DNA of 64,000 nt, from contig JAZQSV010000005.1 in NCBI GenBank assembly GCA_045630265.1, positions 6,996 to 70,995 of the forward strand. The letters are read 5' to 3'. Source of the DNA: UMGS1279 sp045630265 (GTDB lineage: Bacteria > Bacillota > Clostridia > Oscillospirales > Acutalibacteraceae). A program made the position numbers and the translations under genes. The notes under the pieces were generated by a model that was not told where the DNA came from, searched no databases, and saw only the letters and a list, made by a program, of their open reading frames with translations. Positions 15,652 to 23,371 of the stretch are shown here, one piece after another (position 1 is the first letter of the stretch; each line of letters begins with the position of its first letter).

Positions 15652-17058
15652 ATGAAACAGATTAAACTTAGCGACGTAACAATGAAGCAGTCGGCAGAGG
15701 GATTTTCTCTTTCCTTTAAGGAGAAAATTGAACTTTCCAAGCTGCTTGATAAGCTAGGTGTAGATATTATAGAGTTTGAAAGTATAAAAAATGCGCGCAC
15801 CGACACACTGCTTATAAAGTCGGTGGCTTCTGTGGTGGAGCATAGTACGCTTTCTGTTTGTGTGGAGTTAAATGAAGAAAGTGTTAGAACCACCTGGGAG
15901 GCGCTTAAATTTGCCAAAAAACCCAGACTTTTGGTGTCTGCCCCCGTAAGCTCGGTACAAATGGAGTATCTTTCTCACAAAAAGCCCGAAGCAATGCTTA
16001 AGGCCATAGAGGAAACAGTTTCTCTTTGCTGTTCTCTTTGTGAGGATACGGAATTTGTAGCGGAGGACGCCACAAGAAGTGAGCAAGAATTTTTAACAAA
16101 GGCGCTTTTTACGGCAATTAAGGCGGGAGCCAAAACGGTTACCCTTAGCGATACTGCGGGGGTTATGCTCCCCTTTGAGTTTGCGGCCTTTGTCGAAAAA
16201 CAGTATAAGGAACTTCCCACGCTTAACGACGTATGCCTTGGTGTAAGTTGTGCAGACACTCTTGCCATGGCCGACGCTTCTCTTATAGCCGCTGTGGCCT
16301 CTAAGGCGGGGCAGGTAAAAACCGCTGCCTTTCCCATTTCAAATGCCAGCTTATTAAACGTTGCAAGACTTTTGGATTCAAAGAAAGATACTTTATCTGC
16401 ATTTTGCGGCGTAAAGGTAAACCAGCTTTCACGCGCGGTTGACCAAATCGCTTGGATGTGTCAGGCAACCAAGGGTGTAAGCGCAACGCTTGGCGGCGAA
16501 GATGCACAGCAGGATAATATTGCTCTTACTGTACGTGATGATATTTCTGCCATTTCGGGCGCGGTGGAAAAGCTAGGTTATGACCTTAGCGATGAGGATA
16601 TTACAAAGGTTTTTGCCGCATTTAAAGATATTGCCGAGAAAAAGGAAAAGGTTGGCCTTAAGGAATTGGATGCCATTGTTGCGTCATCGGCTATGCAGGT
16701 GCCCTCTACCTATAAGCTTGATACATACGTAGTTACTTCGGGTAATAATGCTTCTGCCACTGCACACATAAAGCTTACTAAAAACGGCGAGCTTTTAGAG
16801 GGTGTTTATATGGGCGACGGCGCTATTGACGCCGCATTCCAGGCCATTGAAAAAATAACCGGTTACCATTTTGAGCTTGACGATTTTCAGCTTCAAGCAG
16901 TTACCGAAGGCCGTGAGGCAATGGGTCAAACTGTAGTAAAACTTCGCTCTAACGGTAAGGTTTATTCGGGACGAGGCATTTCTACAGACATAGTGGGAGC
17001 AGGCATTTATGCATACCTTAGCGCTCTTAACAAAATAATCTATGAGGAGGCGGAATAA
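15652..17058 (+). CDS. Degenerate 2-isopropylmalate synthase-like protein (LeuA family, probable pseudoenzyme)
   Basis: 468 residues. Residues 1-290 align with the HMGL/LeuA TIM barrel and about 365-460 with the leucine-binding LeuA dimer domain (YMGDGAIDAAFQAIEKITG, GRGISTDIVGAGIYAYLSAL). The catalytic start DTTLRDGEQ of active enzymes is replaced by DVTMKQSAEG, removing the Arg and the metal-ligand Asp, and the HxHND metal motif is replaced by GVSCAD. I infer loss of condensation activity, perhaps leaving a leucine-sensing or partner-binding role. The start ATG has AAGGAG 8 bases upstream, right after the T-box terminator, and its TAA overlaps the next ATG (TAATG). Confidence 0.8.
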   Translation: MKQIKLSDVTMKQSAEGFSLSFKEKIELSKLLDKLGVDIIEFESIKNARTDTLLIKSVASVVEHSTLSVCVELNEESVRTTWEALKFAKKPRLLVSAPVSSVQMEYLSHKKPEAMLKAIEETVSLCCSLCEDTEFVAEDATRSEQEFLTKALFTAIKAGAKTVTLSDTAGVMLPFEFAAFVEKQYKELPTLNDVCLGVSCADTLAMADASLIAAVASKAGQVKTAAFPISNASLLNVARLLDSKKDTLSAFCGVKVNQLSRAVDQIAWMCQATKGVSATLGGEDAQQDNIALTVRDDISAISGAVEKLGYDLSDEDITKVFAAFKDIAEKKEKVGLKELDAIVASSAMQVPSTYKLDTYVVTSGNNASATAHIKLTKNGELLEGVYMGDGAIDAAFQAIEKITGYHFELDDFQLQAVTEGREAMGQTVVKLRSNGKVYSGRGISTDIVGAGIYAYLSALNKIIYEEAE

Positions 17059-19571
17059 TGAAGCTTTCCTTTTCAACAAGGGGATGGCCGGGATTTAGCT
17101 TTGAAGAGCTTCTTGATACGGCGGCCTATATGGGTTTTAAGGGTATTGAAATATATAACCTGTCTAAAAAGGATGAGCTCCTTTCAAAAAGTGGTCCCTT
17201 TCATAAATATAATGCGGCCGCAACGGTAAGAACTTTAAATGAAAAACAGCTTACTATCCCCTCTTTTGATACATCTATTGATATTTCGCGTGAAAAATCC
17301 GCAAAGGAAGACATTTTAATGCTTTTAGATGCGGCAAGGGATAGTAGAGTACCTTTTTTATCGGCACAAGCGCTAAGCGACAATGAGCAAGAGGTTGCCG
17401 GTGTTTTAAAGGAAGTTTTGCCTACTGCTGAAAAATTTGGCGTAACCTTGCTTATTAAAACAAGCGGCATTTATGCAGATACTGCTAGACTTCGCACCTT
17501 ATTAGATGGCTTTGCAAGTGATAATTTGGCGGCGCTTTGGGACGTTCATCACACCTTTAGGGATTTTGGTGAATCGGCCGATGCTACCATTAAAAACCTT
17601 GGCGCTTACGTTCGTCACGTTCATATGCGTGATTCTGATGATAGCGGTAAATATCAGCTTATAGGTGAGGGAACTATGCCTATAACTGATGTTATGCGTG
17701 CCCTTTCTTCGGTAAACTACGACGGCTTTATTTCTTTAGAGTGGAAGCCTGAATGGATGGAAGACTTAAAGGAACCTGAAATAATTTTCCCACACTTTGT
17801 AAACTATATGTCACGCTTTTCTTCCACCAAGGGTGCTAAAAAAACCCTTTATTTAAACCACGATGGTAAGGGTCAGTATGTCTGGAAAAAGGATGAGCTT
17901 ATAGACCTTACCTTTTCTAGTGTTTTAGACCGAATGGCGGAGGAATTTCCTGACCAATACTGTTTTAAATATACAACTCTGGATTATACCCGCACCTATG
18001 CAGAGTTCAGAGAGGATGTTGACCGCTTTGCAAGGGCGCTTGTATCCCTTGGTGTAAAAGCGGGCTCTAAGGTGGCAGTTTGGGCCACCAATATTCCCGC
18101 TTGGTATATAACCTTTTGGGCGGCGGCAAAAATCGGCGCAGTTTTGGTTACGGTCAATACCGCTTATAAAATCCATGAGGCAGAGTATTTGCTTCGTCAG
18201 TCAGACACTCATACGCTGGTTATGATAGAAAGCTGTTTGGATTCAAACTATGCTGAAATTATAAACACACTTTGCCCCGAAATTAAAAATACCAAGGAGG
18301 GCGAGCCTCTTCACTGTAAAAAACTTCCATTTTTACGTAACGTTATTACGGTTGGCTTTAAACAGGCAGGAAGCCTTACTTTCGATGAGGCAATGGAAAG
18401 ATATAACTTAGTAAGCAAAAACCAAATTGCAAGAATGGCGGCGGCAGTAAAGCCCGGCGACGTATGTAATATGCAGTATACTTCGGGTACTACGGGCTTC
18501 CCAAAAGGCGTTATGCTTACCCACTATAACGTTGTTAATAACGGAAAATGTATAGGCGACAGAATGGGACTTTCCACTGCTGACCGTATGATGATACAAG
18601 TGCCAATGTTCCACTGCTTTGGTATGACCCTTTCAATGACGGCGGCTATGACACATGGCGCCACAATGTGCCCAATGCCCTATTTCTCGGCAAAATCCTC
18701 CCTTGCTTGCATAAATCAGGAAAAAATCACCTGCTTTAATGGCGTTCCTACAATGTTTATTGCAATGTTCAACCACCCTGATTATAGAAAAACAGATTTT
18801 TCCTATATGCGAACCGGCATAATGGCAGGCTCGGGTTGCCCGCCCGAACTTATGCGCCGCGCCGCAAGGGAAGATGAAATGAATATGCGGGGAATTGTAA
18901 GCGTTTACGGGCAGACCGAATGTGCTCCCGGCAACACAATGAGCTCTTGGACCGATTCTTTAGAGGTTAGAACAGAAACGGTTGGCTACGCTTTCCCCCA
19001 CGTGCGCTGTAAAATTGTAGACCCCGAAACGGGTGAAGAGGTAGGCCCCGGTGTTAACGGAGAATTCTGTGCCAAGGGCTACAATACAATGAAGGGTTAT
19101 TACAAAATGCCCAACGCCACTAAGGAAACAATAGATAGCGACGGTTGGCTTCATTCGGGTGACCTTGCCTGTATGGATGAGCAGGGCAATTTTAAAATAA
19201 CCGGCCGACTTAAGGATATGATAATTCGCGGCGGCGAGAATATTTACCCCAAGGAAATAGAGGAGTTTATTTATACTCACCCTGCCACCAAGGACGTTCA
19301 GGTTATAGGCGTGCCCGACAAAAAATACGGCGAAGAAATAATGGCCTCGATTGTGCTTAAAGAGGGCGCAAATGTTACGGTAGAGGAAATGACCGAATAC
19401 ATTAAGGCGAGTATGGCAAGACACAAAGTTCCAAAATACATTGAGTTTGTAGATAGCTTTCCTATGAATGCGGCGGGCAAGGTGCTTAAATACAAAATGA
19501 GAGAGGACGCCGCAAAGCGTCTTGGTCTTGTCGGCGACGGCTCGGATACAGCGTCTAATAAAACAAACTAA
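17058..19571 (+). CDS. TIM-barrel (AP endonuclease 2/sugar epimerase)-acyl-CoA ligase fusion
   Basis: 837 residues. Residues 1-265 form a xylose-isomerase-like TIM barrel (KLSFSTRGWPGFSFEELLD, LLIKTSGIY, ALWDVHHTFRDFG, HVHMRDSD, FISLEWKPEW), keeping plausible metal ligands. From about 285 comes a fatty/medium-chain acyl-CoA ligase with YTSGTTGFPKGVMLTH, YGQTECAP, WLHSGDLA and GRLKDMIIRGGENIYPKEIE. Both halves look intact. It is translationally coupled to the LeuA-like gene and shares its leucine-type T-box, so a carboxylic acid linked to leucine, for example isovalerate, is a reasonable guess for the ligase. What the barrel does is unknown. The ligase is a different branch from the two XRE-cupin synthetases. 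Confidence 0.85.
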   Translation: MKLSFSTRGWPGFSFEELLDTAAYMGFKGIEIYNLSKKDELLSKSGPFHKYNAAATVRTLNEKQLTIPSFDTSIDISREKSAKEDILMLLDAARDSRVPFLSAQALSDNEQEVAGVLKEVLPTAEKFGVTLLIKTSGIYADTARLRTLLDGFASDNLAALWDVHHTFRDFGESADATIKNLGAYVRHVHMRDSDDSGKYQLIGEGTMPITDVMRALSSVNYDGFISLEWKPEWMEDLKEPEIIFPHFVNYMSRFSSTKGAKKTLYLNHDGKGQYVWKKDELIDLTFSSVLDRMAEEFPDQYCFKYTTLDYTRTYAEFREDVDRFARALVSLGVKAGSKVAVWATNIPAWYITFWAAAKIGAVLVTVNTAYKIHEAEYLLRQSDTHTLVMIESCLDSNYAEIINTLCPEIKNTKEGEPLHCKKLPFLRNVITVGFKQAGSLTFDEAMERYNLVSKNQIARMAAAVKPGDVCNMQYTSGTTGFPKGVMLTHYNVVNNGKCIGDRMGLSTADRMMIQVPMFHCFGMTLSMTAAMTHGATMCPMPYFSAKSSLACINQEKITCFNGVPTMFIAMFNHPDYRKTDFSYMRTGIMAGSGCPPELMRRAAREDEMNMRGIVSVYGQTECAPGNTMSSWTDSLEVRTETVGYAFPHVRCKIVDPETGEEVGPGVNGEFCAKGYNTMKGYYKMPNATKETIDSDGWLHSGDLACMDEQGNFKITGRLKDMIIRGGENIYPKEIEEFIYTHPATKDVQVIGVPDKKYGEEIMASIVLKEGANVTVEEMTEYIKASMARHKVPKYIEFVDSFPMNAAGKVLKYKMREDAAKRLGLVGDGSDTASNKTN

Positions 19572-19573
19572 TA

Positions 19574-19607
19574 AAAAGGATGTGTAGAAATTCTACACAT
19601 CCTTTTC
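19574..19607. terminator. Bidirectional intrinsic terminator
   Basis: Perfect palindrome with arms AAAAGGATGTGTAGAA and TTCTACACATCCTTTT between converging genes ending at 19571 (plus) and 19610 (minus). Confidence 0.9.
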
Positions 19608-19609
19608 TT

Positions 19610-20083
19610 TTATCGCCCGACCTTAATAATATTTTTACGTTGTTTTGTGGCATAATCAAGGGCAATTCTAGTGCCGCTTTTTCGGAAGGTTGGCGCGCAC
19701 GCTTCGTCGTAATATATAATGCAATAGCAGCTATTGTCTATCATCTCATAGTTTCGCTCAACATAAGCCGTTCTGCCCGAATTCATTATCCTTTCGGGAT
19801 AATAGGTATCCTCAAAATCCTCCAGCAAATATTCCCTGTAACGGTCACTAATAAAGGGATATTCAGCCCGTACGTAAATGCGTTTTATGTGCGGGTATTT
19901 TTCTTTTATCTCACTTACCACTTTGTGACAAAGGTCGTTAAAACTGCTCTTACTGCCAAAAAGGAAAGTATCGACTTGTTTCTCAACAATTAAATTTTCA
20001 ATAATTTCATTAAGTTTTGATTTTAATTCTTCGGTTTCGTTTATGCTTCTATGACCAATAAAGCAACAGGTGTTTATTTCCAT
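19610..20083 (-). CDS. SLOG-family (DUF1273/YpsA-like) protein
   Basis: 157 residues, Rossmann-like. The start CCFIGHRSI corresponds to the nucleotide/ligand-binding loop of the SLOG superfamily, and FLFGSKSSFNDLCHKVV plus the C-terminal KSGTRIALDYATKQRKNIIKV match its later conserved parts. SLOG proteins bind nucleotide-like ligands and are found in stress and defence contexts, but this single-domain type has no assigned reaction. A promoter lies at 20118-20146. A second SLOG protein is at 46991-47548; the two share the fold but are clearly divergent. Confidence 0.75.
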   Translation of the reverse strand: MEINTCCFIGHRSINETEELKSKLNEIIENLIVEKQVDTFLFGSKSSFNDLCHKVVSEIKEKYPHIKRIYVRAEYPFISDRYREYLLEDFEDTYYPERIMNSGRTAYVERNYEMIDNSCYCIIYYDEACAPTFRKSGTRIALDYATKQRKNIIKVGR

Positions 20084-20117
20084 TTTTGAGTCACTCCCAA
20101 TAAATAATTCATCACTT

Positions 20118-20146
20118 ATTATACATTATTATTTAATAGAAGTAAA
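20118..20146 (-). promoter_or_regulatory. Sigma-A promoter for the SLOG gene
   Basis: Minus strand TTTACT (20141-20146), 17-base spacer, TATAAT (20118-20123), 35 bases before the ATG at 20083. Confidence 0.65.
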
Positions 20147-20214
20147 TAATCATTTAGTTTAAGAAAGTTATAATTTATTTCGCTTCCTTGTAAACTATAA
20201 TATGAGGGGGCGAA

Positions 20215-20448
20215 ATGATGAAAACAGAGTTCGCTGATAAATATATAACTTTAGGTTTAAAAATTGCCTATTACCGAAAAAAGGCAGGTTATACACAAGA
20301 ACACTTTGCAGAACTTATTGATAAAAGCGTAAACTTCGTAGGCCAGGTCGAAGGCACCGGTACGGTTCGCGGCGTTTCTTTAGAAACCCTATTTAAAATC
20401 GCACAAGTTTTAAAAATTTCACCTGCTAAATTATTAGAAGAGGATTAA
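20215..20448 (+). CDS. Small XRE-family helix-turn-helix regulator
   Basis: 77 residues, a single HTH domain (IAYYRKKAGYTQEHFAELID, then LETLFKIAQVLKISPAKLLE). It starts at ATGATG after GAGGGGGCGAA; either Met may be used. A TATAAT lies only about 15 bases upstream, implying a short leader. It is followed 150 bases later by a second, unrelated-looking XRE gene. Target genes are unknown; no toxin, phage or restriction gene is adjacent. Confidence 0.8.
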   Translation: MMKTEFADKYITLGLKIAYYRKKAGYTQEHFAELIDKSVNFVGQVEGTGTVRGVSLETLFKIAQVLKISPAKLLEED

Positions 20449-20560
20449 AAAATTCCGTTTACGAATTATAAGGTGTTTCCACTCCTAATCTTTTCCTTGC
20501 AACAAGGCGGATATATAATATAGTTATGTTCGATATTATAATACAAAACGTTCAATTTTG

Positions 20561-20584
20561 CGATATATCCTACACGATATATCG
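20561..20584. promoter_or_regulatory. Operator candidate, repeated CGATATATC
   Basis: CGATATATC at 20561-20569 and the perfect palindrome CGATATATCG at 20575-20584, 14 bases apart (more than one helical turn), end 13 bases before the ATG of the XRE gene at 20598, and a TATAAT lies at 20537-20542. This is the usual layout of an autoregulated small repressor. Confidence 0.5.
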
Positions 20585-20597
20585 TAGAGGTGTAATT

Positions 20598-20840
20598 ATG
20601 AATACTAAAAATGCAGTTGCAGACCGTATTATTGAATTATGTAATCAGAAGAATGTTGCAATTAATGCTTTAGCAAATATGTCGGGTATTTCTCCATCTA
20701 CCGTTTACAGCGTATTGAATGAGAAAAGCCAAAATCCCGGTATTGTTACTATTAAGAAACTCTGTGACGGATTAGAAATTTCGCTTCGTGAGTTCTTTGA
20801 TGCAGATATTTTTGATGATATTGAGCAAGAAATTAAATAA
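20598..20840 (+). CDS. Small XRE-family regulator (SinR/Cro-like)
   Basis: 80 residues; HTH at about 8-65 (ALANMSGISPSTVYSVLNEK, GIVTIKKLCDGLEISLREFF) and an acidic tail. The frame is open from 20526, but the ATG at 20598 has GAGGTG about 8 bases upstream, whereas the upstream ATG has no ribosome site and would read through the CGATATATC repeats. It probably represses itself through those repeats. Ends before the terminator at 20855-20886. Confidence 0.8.
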   Translation: MNTKNAVADRIIELCNQKNVAINALANMSGISPSTVYSVLNEKSQNPGIVTIKKLCDGLEISLREFFDADIFDDIEQEIK

Positions 20841-20854
20841 TATTATACTAAACA

Positions 20855-20886
20855 AAAACTCTCTGCTGAATTTCAGCAGAGAGTTT
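20855..20886. terminator. Bidirectional intrinsic terminator
   Basis: Arms AAAACTCTCTGCTGAA and TTCAGCAGAGAGTTTT, separated by two bases, between converging genes ending at 20840 and 20908. Confidence 0.9.
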
Positions 20887-20907
20887 TGCTATTTTTGACT
20901 TTAAATT

Positions 20908-21612
20908 TTATATTGCCTCAAGTGCGAAAACTACGCATTCCTCGGCTTCCAAGAATTTTATAAGCTCTCTTGGAGATATATCAAAGCTACGGTTTCTAAC
21001 GCTTACCTCAAGACCCACGTTACCTGCTGTGCTGCTTCTGGGGGCGGTAACCTCCAAGCTGCCAATGTCGTAATTTTTTTCAAGCAAATCCAAAACGTGG
21101 CGCACCTGGTTATCGGAGTTAAGCTCAATATAGATGCTAATGCGCCTGTTTTTCTTGTTGAAGTACCGCTCCAACCTTCCAAGCACCGTAATGGTAAGCA
21201 TAGAGCAGATAAAAGCAATTATAGCTCCCTCGTAGAAGCCGGCGCCAAGAGAAATACCAATAGCTGCCGCACACCAAAGACCTGCCGCAGTAGTAAGGCC
21301 GGTAATGTGGAATTTACCCTTTAAAAGTATTGTGCCGACACCAAGAAAACCAATGCCCGAAACCACCTGCGCCGCAACTCTAAGCGGATCACCGGTCATT
21401 TCTAAAACCTGCACTGAGTAAAAACCAACAGCTCCGGCAAGGGCAGAGCCCAGACAAACAAAAATATATGTACGCATACCGGCAGCACGGCCCTGCTTTT
21501 TTCTTTCAAGACCTATTGTACCGCCAAAAAGCATGGCAAGTAAAAGTCTAAGTGTGATGGATATTATATTTATATCACGAAGATAGTCCAAAATAGTGTT
21601 TAAAATTTCCAT
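20908..21612 (-). CDS. MgtC/SapB family membrane protein
   Basis: 234 residues. The N-terminal half has four or five membrane helices with the family signature RLLLAMLFGGTIGLERKKQG and GFLGVGTILLKG; the C-terminal part from about 150 is a soluble ACT-like domain. MgtC-type proteins affect adaptation to low magnesium or acid and can inhibit the F-ATP synthase in pathogens; the role in commensal Clostridia is not established. It is a single gene, with a weak A/T-rich leader upstream in which I see no magnesium riboswitch. Confidence 0.85.
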   Translation of the reverse strand: MEILNTILDYLRDINIISITLRLLLAMLFGGTIGLERKKQGRAAGMRTYIFVCLGSALAGAVGFYSVQVLEMTGDPLRVAAQVVSGIGFLGVGTILLKGKFHITGLTTAAGLWCAAAIGISLGAGFYEGAIIAFICSMLTITVLGRLERYFNKKNRRISIYIELNSDNQVRHVLDLLEKNYDIGSLEVTAPRSSTAGNVGLEVSVRNRSFDISPRELIKFLEAEECVVFALEAI

Positions 21613-21979
21613 AGTAATTCCTTTCTGTTAGGGAGAAACTTTCAAAAAACGAAAGTTCTTATTTGGTTAGATGGCAAAAACATCGGCACTTATTATATAT
21701 TAATATGTTTTTACCACCCATATTCGCCTTTTTGATCAAAATAACAGTTAAATTTTAGGAAGTTGATTTTATTTTTATAAAGCAAAAAATGCTTAAACAA
21801 AAGGGATTTTTTATAATTTTACCATATTGCCTTGCCTTTTTCAAGGAAAACGGTCAAAAAGTCCATTAAATATAAAATAAAAGTACAAAAGTGCACAAAA
21901 ACAAAAGCAAAGGAAAGTGTGGAAAAGAAAAATCCCGTGGCCAAGACCGCCACGGGAGAATTTTATTTAAATGTTGCGA
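21613..21979. other. Intergenic region upstream of mgtC-like gene
   Basis: 367 bases, A/T-rich, without a supportable gene. It holds a small hairpin AACTTTC/GAAAGTT (about 21639-21660) close to the MgtC start, a TATAAT-like minus-strand box near 21693-21698 without a good -35, and the terminator of the upstream gene at 21934-21956. No M-box sequence is visible. Confidence 0.5.
21934..21956 (-). terminator. Intrinsic terminator of the SDR-cytidylyltransferase gene
   Basis: CCCGTGG (21934-21940) pairs with CCACGGG (21950-21956); on the minus strand a T-rich run (ATTTTTCTTTTCC) follows. Confidence 0.85.
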
Positions 21980-23137
21980 TTACTTTTTGCTTTTTAAAAC
22001 CTTTTCTCTTATCTTTGTACTACTGGTACTTTTTGTATAGGGGAAATAGATAATTTCTACGTCCTTATCCTCAAAAAATTCCTCATATTTTAAAAAGCGT
22101 TCACTGCCTTTGTAGTCGCTGCCAACAAAAAGCTTGTTAAAATGCCAAAGCTCCCAAGCGTCAGAATCCTCAGGAACAGATATAACAGCTTTATCAACGT
22201 ATTTTACAGAGCCTACAATTTGTAGCCGCTCTTCAAAAGGGATAAAGGTTTCCTTTCCCTTGTGGGAAGCGTCGGGGTGAACACCTACTATAAGGTAGTC
22301 GCACTGCTCTTTCGCGCGGCGTATTAAATTAAGGTGGCCAACGTGAAATAAATCAAAGGTACCAGAAAGGTAGCCAATAACTGCGCCACCATTACCGTTT
22401 ACCCTACCGCCCTTTACCTTGTAATCAAAGCTTTCACACCCAAATTTTTGCGGGTCGGCGTTATAGCGGGAGAGCACGTTCTTATAAATTTCTTCATATT
22501 CGGGGATAAAAAGGGTTTGCCTTTCTAGGGAGTGTTTTATAATCTCCTCTGCCAAGGGCAAGGTAATAGAAAGGTCGTTTTCCCCGCCCGAAAATTTTGT
22601 TCCTTTTAAAGAGCCGGGCGAAACATTTAAAATGCGGTTTTTAGTCCCCGCCTTTTCAAGTTCTATATTAACACTTTCCAAAAACCTGCAAAGAGCGGCC
22701 TTGGAGGCTGAATAAACCGAAAAAAGCGGTGAGCTTACAAGCCCTGCAATAGAGCCCATAACGGCCGTATAAAAATTATCATCACCTTTAATTCGGTCAT
22801 AAAAAAGGCGAATAAGTTTTATGGTAGCAAGTGTATTAACCTTAAAAAGTTTGTCGATTTCCGCGGTATGTAGCTCTTCAAAGGGGGCAACTCTACCAAG
22901 CCCCGCCGTTATTATAAGTGTGTTTATTTCCTCGTCTTCCAAAAGGGGTAAAAATCGACCCTCGTCAAAATCTGAAAGATCTGATTTTATGTAACTAAGA
23001 TTTTGCTCATCAAAGTTTTCGGCGGGCTCGCACCTGTCAAAAACGTAAACAAAGTAGCCCTTTTGTATTAACTTTTGGGTAACGGCGAGACCAATTCCAT
23101 TACTGCCTCCCACTACTATTGCTTTAGGCACGAACAC
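21980..23137 (-). CDS. Short-chain dehydrogenase-cytidylyltransferase fusion
   Basis: 385 residues. Residues 1-240 are an SDR Rossmann domain with GGSNGIG and the catalytic YSASK (Ser in the preceding GSIAG). Residues about 255-380 are a TagD/GCT-like nucleotidyltransferase with GTFDLFHVGHLNLI (HxGH motif) and the late STSSTKIRE motif. It resembles in concept the capsule enzymes that reduce a sugar phosphate and then couple it to CMP (TarIJ or Bcs1), although here a glycerol-3-phosphate-type rather than IspD-type transferase is used and the order is reversed. I infer synthesis of a CDP-polyol for a surface polymer. It stands alone between terminators; polymer genes begin 1.6 kb away. Confidence 0.82.
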   Translation of the reverse strand: MFVPKAIVVGGSNGIGLAVTQKLIQKGYFVYVFDRCEPAENFDEQNLSYIKSDLSDFDEGRFLPLLEDEEINTLIITAGLGRVAPFEELHTAEIDKLFKVNTLATIKLIRLFYDRIKGDDNFYTAVMGSIAGLVSSPLFSVYSASKAALCRFLESVNIELEKAGTKNRILNVSPGSLKGTKFSGGENDLSITLPLAEEIIKHSLERQTLFIPEYEEIYKNVLSRYNADPQKFGCESFDYKVKGGRVNGNGGAVIGYLSGTFDLFHVGHLNLIRRAKEQCDYLIVGVHPDASHKGKETFIPFEERLQIVGSVKYVDKAVISVPEDSDAWELWHFNKLFVGSDYKGSERFLKYEEFFEDKDVEIIYFPYTKSTSSTKIREKVLKSKK

Positions 23138-23192
23138 ACACCTCCCAAACTATATCTATATTATACCAAAAAAGAGTATGTTATTCAAGTAT

Positions 23193-23224
23193 AAAAAGCG
23201 TGGACAAATCTGCCCACGCTTTTT
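23193..23224 (-). terminator. Second intrinsic terminator in the 23.2-23.4 kb gap
   Basis: AAAAAGCGTGG and CCACGCTTTTT form a strong hairpin usable on the minus strand (and on plus). It lies downstream of the lipoprotein gene's own terminator with a repeat-like sequence between them. Confidence 0.75.
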
Positions 23225-23338
23225 GAGGTAAAAGGTAATAGTGAAAAATGCTTCGCTGTGACCTTGGCACGATATATAACGTCGGCTTTGCCGACACCTT
23301 AATTATTCATTATTCAATATTCTTTATTCTTTTTTATT
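23225..23338. repeat. Candidate interspersed intergenic repeat
   Basis: A non-coding stretch of 114 bases between two terminators carries an internal palindrome GTCGGCTTTGCCGAC (23281-23295) and a tract of TTATTCATTATTCAATATTC type. The layout resembles small palindromic intergenic repeats seen in many Clostridia genomes. I see only this copy in the window, so the call rests on its form. Confidence 0.35.
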
Positions 23339-23339
23339 T

Positions 23340-23369
23340 AAAAAAGCGGAGCATAAAGCTCCGCTTTCT
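23340..23369 (-). terminator. Intrinsic terminator of the lipoprotein gene
   Basis: GCGGAGC (23346-23352) and GCTCCGC (23358-23364) with a T run on the minus strand, 2 bases past the stop at 23372. Confidence 0.88.
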
Positions 23370-23371
23370 TA

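Noticed and set aside
20526..20597. N-terminal extension of the second XRE regulator
   Set aside because: No ribosome site before 20526, and the extension would translate the TATAAT and operator repeats. The ATG at 20598 has GAGGTG.
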